A program made the translations under genes and the position numbers. A stretch of 64,000 nucleotides of DNA from CALBRZ01 sp964511065. GTDB taxonomy: Bacteria > Planctomycetota > Planctomycetia > Pirellulales > S012-138. The stretch is from the NCBI GenBank assembly GCA_964511065.1, contig CAZEEG010000006.1, positions 1 to 64,000 on the forward strand. The letters run 5' to 3'. The notes beneath the pieces were generated by a model. The model did not search any database, was not told where the DNA came from, and saw only the letters and a program-made list of their open reading frames with translations. This document shows, piece after piece, positions 45,071 through 53,077 of this stretch (the stretch's first letter is position 1; each line of letters begins with the position of its first letter).

Positions 45071-45164
45071 CCCTACTCTTCTGCGCGGTTTATCTAGCCG
45101 TGCAAACACTAAGGGGCGATCCCTCGCCGTGGCCGTACCGTAACTGCCACCGCTGAGAACCGAT

Positions 45165-47285
45165 TTAACGACGAACGATGGTCCGGTTGGTCAGGGCGTT
45201 AATCTCAACCAGACGATAGCGCCGCCGTTCGCCGCTGATAGCTCTATGTTCGTACGCCAGCAGCGTGCGAAAGGCATTGTCCTGTTGCGAGGCAGCGTTT
45301 TGCTGCGCAGGGCCATCTTGCGTGTCGACCGTTCGGCTCAACGTGGCCGTCTTGGTTTTGCCGCCGCTGTCGGTCGCAGCTTCCACCAGTCGCAAGAGCG
45401 TGGTACTGTGCCGAATCTCGCTGCCCTCCACGTCCATCAACAGCAGATGCGTGAAGCCGGCGGCAGCCAGGTGCTCGGGCAGCGAGCAGGCTGCCGGCAG
45501 GGCCTTGTGGTAGCCGGTTTCGCGGCGGTACACGTTTTCTTGGGTCACTTCGCACGGGAAGTGAAACTGGCGATAGTCCTGGCTCAAGATTCGCGCATCG
45601 GGCGGCAGGTACCTGGCCGCGAAAGCCGAGGCGAGGTAGGTGGGCACGTGCCGCTGGAGATAGGCTTCGCGGCTTTCCATTCCCAGGACAACGGCCACTT
45701 CGCCCCGCGCGCGGCTCATCGCCTGGGCGGTATTGAATGCCAAAGCGGCCACGGCGGCCCCGGTGATTAGCCAGCCGGGCAAGCCTCCGAAACGCACGGC
45801 CATTTGCCAGGCGGCGGCTACAGCTACCGCGAGCAGTGGAACCATCGGCAGCAGGAAGCGCAGGTTCTGCCGCATCGTGTACCACAGCGTTACGTAAACA
45901 GCCACAATCGCCAACAGCAGCCATAGCCGCGGAAGCCTTCGCACCAGACACACGCCAGGCAGGATCGCCAGGAACAGCACGCCCAATTGATGCCCGCGGC
46001 CACCAAACTGTTCTGGTTGCATGGTGATCTGCCAGGAGGCTGCCGCGATGTCCGCGGCCTTCACATCCAGTGGCCGCTTGTCCGGGCGGTCGGTCTGGGG
46101 GCCGGAGGTTGCGAAGACGTCGCCCAGGAAGGGGTACACGGGGTTACCCCGCAGTGCCGCCGCCCTGGCGTACCACGGTCCGGCCACGGCCGCGCTCACC
46201 ACGGCTACCACCGCCGCGCCGGCCAGGAGTCTGCCGCGCAGGCCGCGCCGGCTAACCAGTTGGATCAACCAGGCGAAGGCCATCGCGACCGCGAACATCA
46301 GGGCCAGGTATTTGGTCGATAGTGCGGCCCCGGCCATGATGCCTGATGCTACAAAGCCGCCATGCTGTGGTTCGCCGGTGCCGACCGAGGGACGCACCGC
46401 CTGCCGCCACGCTACCAGGGCGAACGTGGTGAATGTCGCCAGCGCCAGGTCGTTGAATGCGGCAGTCATCTGATTGGTTACGGCCGGTGTGACCAGCGCG
46501 ATAACCGCCGCCACCTTTGCCCAGCCATCGGCTGCCGCGGTGGCGTGCCGCCGCTGGGAGTCCGAGGGCCCTGTGAACACGTCGAGGGCCAGCAGATACG
46601 TGGCGGCGGCGAACAATCCGCCGAAAAGCCAATGGATGAGCTGCGCCGTAACCGCTCCATCCAAGGCCAGCCCCCAGGCGTACAGCATTTCGACCAGCAG
46701 CGGAAAGGTGCTGTTGTCGTGGTACGGAAGGTGGCGGAACCCGCCTGCATCGAGGAAATACTTCGGCAGTGCCAGGTGGTAGCACAGGGCATCGCCATCG
46801 GTCGCTGGGGCCAATGCCACGACCAGGCTCGCCCCGGCCGCCGCCAGTGTGAAAGCCCCCAGCGTGTGACTCAACCACCCAGGAGGTGTGGCATCTTCCG
46901 GACCATGGTCGATACACGGCTGGGCGTCGCCGGTCTGGCCGGTTGGCCGGTTGTCGCCGCCGCGGGGATTTCCCTCGGCTTGCAAGAATTTCAAAGACCT
47001 GGTCGGTGCCGTCAGCCAGCGCGCGGCCGTAAGCCCCGCAGCGCTAGCTGTGAGCATCCAAATGAGGTGGACCTTCAGCAGGCCCACAAAAGCCAAGGCG
47101 GTCAGAATGCAACCGCCGGCCACGAGGCCGAGGCAGACGCGCCATGCCGCGAGGGGCCAGCGGCGTGCAGTCAGAGCGGGGGTGGGCGGCGCTAGCGGCC
47201 ACGCCGTTGCCAGGGGCCGTCCGAGGGTGTCGGCCGCCAGAACGATCAGCAGCAGGCTCATCAATGACCAGGCTGTCGCGAGCAT
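45165..47285 (-). CDS. GT39/GT83-like polytopic membrane glycosyltransferase
   Basis: This 706-residue membrane protein has about 11-13 helices. The first large extracytoplasmic loop contains ATDGDALCYHLALPKYFLD, matching the conserved acidic motif of dolichyl-phosphate mannosyltransferase-like (GT-C fold) enzymes. Such enzymes use polyprenyl-phosphate sugars on the outer face of the membrane. Other segments are NSTFPLLVEMLYAWGLALD, GIMAGAALSTKYLALMFAV and LLLAIVAVYVTLWYTMRQNL. A soluble C-terminal domain of about 190 residues follows. It is the last gene of the seven-gene glycan operon, 86 bases after the small membrane protein gene. Confidence 0.85.
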   Translation of the reverse strand: MLATAWSLMSLLLIVLAADTLGRPLATAWPLAPPTPALTARRWPLAAWRVCLGLVAGGCILTALAFVGLLKVHLIWMLTASAAGLTAARWLTAPTRSLKFLQAEGNPRGGDNRPTGQTGDAQPCIDHGPEDATPPGWLSHTLGAFTLAAAGASLVVALAPATDGDALCYHLALPKYFLDAGGFRHLPYHDNSTFPLLVEMLYAWGLALDGAVTAQLIHWLFGGLFAAATYLLALDVFTGPSDSQRRHATAAADGWAKVAAVIALVTPAVTNQMTAAFNDLALATFTTFALVAWRQAVRPSVGTGEPQHGGFVASGIMAGAALSTKYLALMFAVAMAFAWLIQLVSRRGLRGRLLAGAAVVAVVSAAVAGPWYARAAALRGNPVYPFLGDVFATSGPQTDRPDKRPLDVKAADIAAASWQITMQPEQFGGRGHQLGVLFLAILPGVCLVRRLPRLWLLLAIVAVYVTLWYTMRQNLRFLLPMVPLLAVAVAAAWQMAVRFGGLPGWLITGAAVAALAFNTAQAMSRARGEVAVVLGMESREAYLQRHVPTYLASAFAARYLPPDARILSQDYRQFHFPCEVTQENVYRRETGYHKALPAACSLPEHLAAAGFTHLLLMDVEGSEIRHSTTLLRLVEAATDSGGKTKTATLSRTVDTQDGPAQQNAASQQDNAFRTLLAYEHRAISGERRRYRLVEINALTNRTIVRR

Positions 47286-47371
47286 AGGGCGGCGGCTCCA
47301 TCCACCGGTTGAATCCAGCTCAACACAAACGGCATCCCAACCGCGCGATCGTCATCTCGGTCGCGGCCGCT

Positions 47372-47650
47372 CTATTCGCCGATGGCTACCTTGGAGAACA
47401 TCCAGTTCATATGGTAGGCCACGGCCAGTAGCATCCACATTGTCAGCAGCCACACGGCGATCACGGCCCAAGGCGAGTGCCGCTTGCGCTGCCCGCTGTG
47501 CTGAATGGGGTTACCCAACAGCAGCCTGGCGGCGGTTCGCCGGGCGCGGCGGCCGCGGTCGGTGGGCTCCCCCGAGTTGCTCGTCGTCGTAGACGATCCG
47601 CCCACTCGCAAGCTCGGTGGGAGACGGTGCTTGGGATGGGGGGCGATCAT
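47372..47650 (-). CDS. Small single-helix membrane protein in glycan operon
   Basis: This 92-residue protein has a basic Ser/Arg-rich N-terminal half and one membrane helix near residues 62-82 (WAVIAVWLLTMWMLLAVAY). ATG 47650 overlaps the stop of the preceding GT9 gene by four bases and has an AAGGAGA site upstream. Its place between GT9 and the GT39-like gene suggests a role in assembling the glycan machinery. No domain is recognised. Confidence 0.7.
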   Translation of the reverse strand: MIAPHPKHRLPPSLRVGGSSTTTSNSGEPTDRGRRARRTAARLLLGNPIQHSGQRKRHSPWAVIAVWLLTMWMLLAVAYHMNWMFSKVAIGE

Positions 47651-49392
47651 ACGCTCGGGTTCTCCTTGGATTCCTGAGAGATACCAGCTTTGGGCTCAGA
47701 AGGCAAATCCGATGCCAACGGCTTTCGCAGGCCCATCCCCCTGAGGCGGTGCGGGCCGTCCACACGGCAGATCGGTTGCGCCCGGCTGGCCCCTTCGGTT
47801 CCCGACTCGTGGGCCGCACCACCGGCCGGGTTGACCGTTGATCTCTGTGGCCAGCGCGCGGCCAGGCTGCCAGCAGCCGAAACCTCGGCGCGATCGGGCA
47901 GCCTGGCCAACGGCAGCGAACCATCACCTTGGAGAACATCCTGGCGGTTGGTGTCCGGGCCGTGCGCGGCATGGCGCGATGGTTCTCCCCATTCCGCAAC
48001 CTGACCATCGGCCGGCGTTTCCAGCAGGTCTGCAAAGCCGGCGGCTTTCAGGTGTTCGGCGGCCAGCGCGGCGACTTCGTCGGGCTGTACATCAACCATG
48101 CAAGGATGGTCGGCCAGGGGGCATTGTTGCCGATGGCAGGGCGAACAGGCTGGCGGACGTCGGATCAAGCGAACGGTCTTACCCCAGGGCGCCCATTGGT
48201 GCGGATGGTTGGTGCCGCTGAAAATGGCGATGGTGCGCGTGCCCATTGCCGCTGCCAGGTGGGCCGGCCCCGAATCGGCACCGATGAACAGGTCGCACCG
48301 CGCAAGCAACGCCGCGAGTTCGTCCAACGGCAGTTGACCTGTCCAGTCGACAACGTTCGCCAAAGCGCCGCCGGCCAGCACCTGCCGGGCCACGGCACGG
48401 TCGGCTGCTTGTCCCACGAGTACCACCGCGGCGCGGTGCGAGACGATCAATTGTCCCAACAACTCCCGCCAGTGCCACGTGGGCCAACGCTTGGCATGTG
48501 TTCCAGATCCCACGTGAAACACCACCAACGGCATCTCCCCGTCCGCAGCGGCAGGTGCCTGCTCGATTCGATCCCTGTTGACCGGCGATGCCGAGGTCGT
48601 GTTCATCGCCCGCCCGCTCGGTAATCCGGCGAACCTGAGACGCTCGGCCACCTGGGCGGCGGCCTTGCTGCCGGGGGTCAACCGGGGAGCGACATCCTCC
48701 TCGGCGGCCTCGGTCAATGCCTTCAGCAGGGCGAGCCGCGAAAGCACTTCATGCCGGCCGCGATGGTACGCCACACTCTGCGTCAACAGAAAGCCGCCGC
48801 CGCCGCAGTTCCATCCGACGCGGCGCCGCGCGCCGGCGAGCCACATCAGGAGTGCGTTAGGGAATTCGCCGCGAACATCGATGGCCAAGTCGTAGCGGCG
48901 CCGCCGAAGTTGCCATGCACAGCGGAACAAGGCGGTTATCCAGCCGCGGCTGCCGCCGGGTTGAAACCGATTGCGTTCCAGGACCAACACGTGATGCACG
49001 GCAGGGCACATGCGAAACACGCCGACGTTCCATGGCGCGGCCAGCACTTCGATTTTCGCTGCCGGAAAGGCGTCGCCCAATGCGGCGATGAAGCCAGTAC
49101 TCAAGACAGCATCGCCCAAGTGGTCCAGTTGAATAACGAGAATCCGCGCAGGCGGTTCGCTCTCCAGGCCGGCGGTCTTGCCTCGCAGGGCCGCGGCGCT
49201 TCGCACGTAGCCAAATAGCCTTACTGGACCAAACAGCAGCCATCCCAAACTGTCGATGAGGGCGAACAACAATCGCCAGCGAAGCCTCACGTAGCGGTAA
49301 TGCCCCAGCAAACGGCGGGGCCGTATGCGGAATCGGGCGGGATCGGGTGGCCGGCTGCGCCGGGCTCTTCCTCGGCCTCGTTTCAGGGACAT
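47647..49392 (-). CDS. Glycosyltransferase family 9 (heptosyltransferase-like)
   Basis: ATG 49392 (MSLKRGRGRARRSR) overlaps the upstream GT4 gene by ten bases and has a GGAGAAGGA site upstream. The frame is open farther to 49608 within the GT4 gene, but that part is a shadow. The 581-residue product has a basic N-terminus, then the GT9 N-terminal domain (RILVIQLDHLGDAVLSTGFI and KIEVLAAPWN). The C-terminal domain has VVFHVGSGTHAKRWPTWHW and the signature CDLFIGADSGPAHLAAAMG followed by TIAIFSGTNHPHQWAPWG. GT9 enzymes transfer heptose or related sugars to LPS cores. A long disordered tail of about 120 residues follows, which is unusual for the family. Confidence 0.9.
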   Translation of the reverse strand: MSLKRGRGRARRSRPPDPARFRIRPRRLLGHYRYVRLRWRLLFALIDSLGWLLFGPVRLFGYVRSAAALRGKTAGLESEPPARILVIQLDHLGDAVLSTGFIAALGDAFPAAKIEVLAAPWNVGVFRMCPAVHHVLVLERNRFQPGGSRGWITALFRCAWQLRRRRYDLAIDVRGEFPNALLMWLAGARRRVGWNCGGGGFLLTQSVAYHRGRHEVLSRLALLKALTEAAEEDVAPRLTPGSKAAAQVAERLRFAGLPSGRAMNTTSASPVNRDRIEQAPAAADGEMPLVVFHVGSGTHAKRWPTWHWRELLGQLIVSHRAAVVLVGQAADRAVARQVLAGGALANVVDWTGQLPLDELAALLARCDLFIGADSGPAHLAAAMGTRTIAIFSGTNHPHQWAPWGKTVRLIRRPPACSPCHRQQCPLADHPCMVDVQPDEVAALAAEHLKAAGFADLLETPADGQVAEWGEPSRHAAHGPDTNRQDVLQGDGSLPLARLPDRAEVSAAGSLAARWPQRSTVNPAGGAAHESGTEGASRAQPICRVDGPHRLRGMGLRKPLASDLPSEPKAGISQESKENPSV

Positions 49393-50573
49393 GCGGCATC
49401 CTTCTCCGCGAGCGCGGACTGGGGCGAAGTGAGGTAAGCCGCCGCCGTGGCTTCTGCGGCGGCCTGCCAGGAGAAATGACGGGCAACGTGGGTGGCGCGC
49501 TCGGCGCAGCGCGGCGAATCGGCCGCTTCGGCGACCGCTTGCCGGATCGCCTTGTGATCCACCGGTGAGACATACCGAGCGTGAGGGCCAAAGTATTCTC
49601 GCGTGCAACCGCGGTTGGTCAGGACCAGCGGCACACCCTGCATGGCGGCCTCCAGCGCAACCAGGCCGGGCGTTTCAAATAGGCTCGTCAGCACCAGGCA
49701 GCGGCAGGCAGCATAGCAGCTGGCCAGCAGTGGGCTATCGTGCGGGAGCCTCGGCAAGAAGTGAACGTTGGGACCGGCCTCGGCACGGCACCGATGAGCA
49801 TAGGCTTCGTGGCCCGGCACCGCGTCGCCCAGCAGCACCATCGGCAACGAATTGCCGCGCATGGCTCGCAGAAACCCTAACTGGTTCTTGCGCGGCTCGA
49901 TGCGCCCGGCATACAGCACAAAATCGCGTAATCCAAATTGCCGTTCAAAGGCCGTCGGGCAGGCCCAAGCGAATTGGGCATCGGCCGCGTTGGGAACCAC
50001 GGCCAGCTTCGACTGCGGTACTCCAAAATAACGGCGAAGTTGCTGGGCCTCGGCAACCGAATTGGGCAGCAGCAGATCGGCCTGGTGATAAAGCTGCCGC
50101 CGCCAAGAGGGAATCGCCGGCACCGCCGCCCGCAGAGCGAACTTGGCCACTGCGGCTAATCCCTGGCGGTAGCTGGCCGACTCGTGCCATAGGGCCGCGG
50201 CCGAAAACCACGCGATCGTGGAAATCGCTACCCGAACTCCATGCCCCCGCGCGGCGGCCACCAACGGCAGAAACTCCGGACAACTGCCAAACAGGTGCAG
50301 CCAATCACCGGGCCGCGGTTGCTCCTCCCAGGGCCGCCAAAGTCGTGCATCCAGGCCCAGTTCGCGGAGCGCTTGGGCCGACTTGAGCAATTGGGTTTCG
50401 CCGCCGCCGGGCGCGAACATGGCATCGGGCCGACCCGCCAGGTAAACCCGTCCCAACCCGGCCAGGCGCGCTTGCAGCGCGGCTGCATGGGCGGTTGGAG
50501 CTTCGCGCAGTAGCGCAAGCGGCCTGTCTTTCGGTCGCAGTTGCGGTGGAAGCTGGTGGGATGTGTGGGCCAT
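49383..50573 (-). CDS. Glycosyltransferase family 4
   Basis: This 396-residue cytoplasmic GT-B enzyme has APGGGETQLLKSAQALREL at the N-terminus, LLPNSVAEAQQLRRYFG, VVPNAADAQFAW, the donor-binding YAGRIEPRKNQLGFLRAM and SLFETPGLVALEAAMQGVP with the E-x7-E motif. Such enzymes add sugars from nucleotide donors to a growing oligosaccharide. It is 33 bases downstream of the deacetylase-like gene and overlaps the GT9 gene. Confidence 0.92.
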   Translation of the reverse strand: MAHTSHQLPPQLRPKDRPLALLREAPTAHAAALQARLAGLGRVYLAGRPDAMFAPGGGETQLLKSAQALRELGLDARLWRPWEEQPRPGDWLHLFGSCPEFLPLVAAARGHGVRVAISTIAWFSAAALWHESASYRQGLAAVAKFALRAAVPAIPSWRRQLYHQADLLLPNSVAEAQQLRRYFGVPQSKLAVVPNAADAQFAWACPTAFERQFGLRDFVLYAGRIEPRKNQLGFLRAMRGNSLPMVLLGDAVPGHEAYAHRCRAEAGPNVHFLPRLPHDSPLLASCYAACRCLVLTSLFETPGLVALEAAMQGVPLVLTNRGCTREYFGPHARYVSPVDHKAIRQAVAEAADSPRCAERATHVARHFSWQAAAEATAAAYLTSPQSALAEKDAACP

Positions 50574-50606
50574 GGTCGCGGTCGCGTGTGGTCGACGGTT
50601 GATTGG

Positions 50607-52082
50607 CTACGGTTTAATGAAGCGGAGCGTTTTCTTCACCAGGCTGCGCCAGTCGCGAACCTGGATTTCGTCGACGGGAGTCACACGCTCCCAATCGAGG
50701 TAGCGGAGCAGTGCCGATTTCAGCGGTTCTGGTCCGTCGGCACGCACTGGCTGGAAACCGGCGGGTTTCAGTGGTCTCCGCTGGTAGGCCAGGGCCGAGG
50801 TCTGCAACCGCAACTCCCTCCCGTTCCAGGGCAGTGAGGCCACCAACTCGCCGCGGCTTAAGTGCAACGTGGCGCGCCAGTCGCCCGGCGGCATCCCGCC
50901 GGTGACGACGAGCGTCTGCCCCTGGCGGTGCAACTGCAGCCGGATCGCCAACCGCTTGCGCCACCAGCGGGCGAACTCGGCCAGGGTCGTTTTCCAGATC
51001 GAACGAAAGTTCGCAATCACCGCGAGCACTTCGCGAATCACTTCGGGATACCGGCCGATGCGGTCGTTGGGATGCCCGTAGAGGAAGATTGGTTCGCCGG
51101 CTTCGTACTTGAGCCGGGCCACGCGCTGGAAATGGTCGATGGTGACGGCGGCCGCTTCAATCAGCAGGGGGGCGCGCTGGTCGACGGGCAGCGTCGAGGG
51201 CCGATTGGCGGCGGCGACGGCCGCTTCGATCACCACACCCAGGCAGATTGGATGGATCGGCACCTGGAGCACGCCGCTGCCAGCGGGGAAGAACGGCAGA
51301 TCGTCGAAAGCCAGGCCGAACTCCGAGCTATGCTCGATCCGCAGGGCATCCATCGCGGCTTTCAGCCCCGGGTTGTATCGCCCATGCGGAGCGGTGAACC
51401 CTACCGGTTCCAGCCCGGCGGCCTGCAAAACCTCCAACCCTCGGCGAATGTTCTGCTTGTTGTCTTCGCGGTTGCGGTACGTGTGGTGCCAGTAGCCGTG
51501 TCCGCCAACGTGCAGGCCAGCCAGACGGTGCAGCGCCTCGGGATGCTGGCCGTGGGTGGATGCGCAAACGTAGTGGCTGGTCGCGTCCTCCCAGCCTTCG
51601 ATGGCCGCCAGCGTGCGGTGAAAGTCGCCCGCATGATACTCGTCGTGGTCAAAGCGGAAGTTGAATGCGCTGCGGTAAGGGAAGGGAAAGTAGCCTACCG
51701 TGAGCCAGATACCGCCGCGGCGCTCGATTTCCTTGCGCAAACGCAACAGCAGCCGCTTGCGAACAGCACTGCGGTGCACCAGCGCAATTTCCTCGCTCAC
51801 CTGCCACGGCCCCAGTTGCCAGCGGTGACGCGCTGCCCGGGTGTCCATCAGCGCCTGGTACGGATCATGCTGCGCCGCCTTGCGAAAGCGGTCCACGTCG
51901 ATGGCTTCTTGGCCTGCCGCGAGCGCCGGCCTGGGCGCGCAGCGACTATCGAACAGCACGAACCGCGTCGGGTCGATACCTGGCTGCCAACTCTGCGACG
52001 GAACGCCTTCCTGCTGTAGCGCTTGCTGCAGGCCCTCGGGTACGTGAGCCAACGTCAATGGAAGCAACGGCAGGTCCATCAT
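50607..52082 (-). CDS. NodB-like (polysaccharide deacetylase superfamily) protein
   Basis: Starting at ATG 52082 (MMDLPLLPLTLAHVPEG) the product has 491 residues; a TTG at 52112 is an alternative. The NodB-type metal-binding pattern is visible: Asp145-His-Asp147 in FNFRFDHDEYHAG, His195-x3-His199 in GGHGYWHHT, and the later APHGRYN segment near 231-237. This suggests a deacetylase or related hydrolase acting on an amino sugar or glycan. The C-terminal 120 residues are beta-rich (RLQLHRQGQTLVVTGG). It lies between the WaaE-like GT2 and the GT4 genes in the glycan operon. Confidence 0.8.
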   Translation of the reverse strand: MMDLPLLPLTLAHVPEGLQQALQQEGVPSQSWQPGIDPTRFVLFDSRCAPRPALAAGQEAIDVDRFRKAAQHDPYQALMDTRAARHRWQLGPWQVSEEIALVHRSAVRKRLLLRLRKEIERRGGIWLTVGYFPFPYRSAFNFRFDHDEYHAGDFHRTLAAIEGWEDATSHYVCASTHGQHPEALHRLAGLHVGGHGYWHHTYRNREDNKQNIRRGLEVLQAAGLEPVGFTAPHGRYNPGLKAAMDALRIEHSSEFGLAFDDLPFFPAGSGVLQVPIHPICLGVVIEAAVAAANRPSTLPVDQRAPLLIEAAAVTIDHFQRVARLKYEAGEPIFLYGHPNDRIGRYPEVIREVLAVIANFRSIWKTTLAEFARWWRKRLAIRLQLHRQGQTLVVTGGMPPGDWRATLHLSRGELVASLPWNGRELRLQTSALAYQRRPLKPAGFQPVRADGPEPLKSALLRYLDWERVTPVDEIQVRDWRSLVKKTLRFIKP

Positions 52083-52204
52083 GGATGGAACAATCCCAGG
52101 TTCGCGGGTCAACCAACGGCACGGTCTGGCGGCCGTGTGCGCCGAAAGTGGAAATCAGTCAACAAGCAGTACGAAGTCAGGAACCGGCGGCAGAACGCGA
52201 TGGG

Positions 52205-53077
52205 TTAGGGGGATGAGCGGTGCTGGAAGCGATTGCGCGCGCCGGGCAGGTGCAGATTCGGAGGCTGGCAATCCGCTGCTGACGCTGTTGGGGCAGAATC
52301 CGCCGTAGCCTCTGCTGCCGGCGCCACTTGCTGCGCCCATAATTGGCGATGTTTGTGGGCCAGCACCCACTGCGACAACCCACTGAGGGTGCAAAATGCC
52401 CAACCCTGTGGGCCGTCCAGCCATCCGGCTTTCCAGATCAGCCGCCGGGTAATTTCCATCGCGGGAGCGATCCACCTGTCGCGCCACCGCGGAGCGATGC
52501 CTTGCGCCACGCGGTAGCCGGCCTCCAACGTGGTGTACCGTTCCATCTTGGACAAAAACGCCGAGAGGTTCGGAAGGGTGTGGTGGTCGAGCCAGGCGGT
52601 CACTTCACCTACCCGGCCCGCAATGCGCAGCACTTCGTGGACGTCGCCCTCCCAGCGCCCGCTGCCGCGTCGCATCAGCCGGATGGGGCGGTCGTCCTGG
52701 GTTCCAGAGAACCTCACCCGCCGGCCAAAGATGCGGCTGCGGATCGGCACCCGATACGCCGCGTAGTCGCCGTACAGCAATCGCCCGCGGACCTCTTCCG
52801 CCATGGGCGGTGTGCAGCGCTCGTCGGCATCGATCGAAAGGACCCATTCACCGTTGGCATAACGCAGGGCGCGATTGCGCTGGGCGGCATAGTTGTCAAA
52901 CGGATGTTCGACGACGATGCAGCCCAGACGCCGCGCAAGCTCCTGCGTGCCGTCGCTGGAACCGCCATCGACCAGCACCACCTCGTCCACCCAGGCCAGC
53001 GACCGCACCAGCCCAGGCACGTTGGCCCGCTCGTTGAGCGTGATGACGGCAGCCGTAATGGTAGGGGGCCGTTTCAT
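52205..53077 (-). CDS. WaaE/KdtX-like glycosyltransferase family 2
   Basis: This 290-residue GT-A enzyme begins TITAAVITLNERANVPGLV and has EVVLVDGGSSDGTQELARRL and the metal-binding SIDADERC near residue 82. The continuation HPFDNYAAQRNRAL, RVRFSGTQDDRPIRLMRRG and WEGDVHEVL is the pattern of WaaE (KdtX), which adds beta-glucose to the LPS core. ATG 53077 overlaps the stop of the upstream fusion gene by four bases and has a GGGAGG site seven bases upstream. The C-terminal 50 residues are Ala/Pro-rich. Confidence 0.93.
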   Translation of the reverse strand: MKRPPTITAAVITLNERANVPGLVRSLAWVDEVVLVDGGSSDGTQELARRLGCIVVEHPFDNYAAQRNRALRYANGEWVLSIDADERCTPPMAEEVRGRLLYGDYAAYRVPIRSRIFGRRVRFSGTQDDRPIRLMRRGSGRWEGDVHEVLRIAGRVGEVTAWLDHHTLPNLSAFLSKMERYTTLEAGYRVAQGIAPRWRDRWIAPAMEITRRLIWKAGWLDGPQGWAFCTLSGLSQWVLAHKHRQLWAQQVAPAAEATADSAPTASAADCQPPNLHLPGARNRFQHRSSP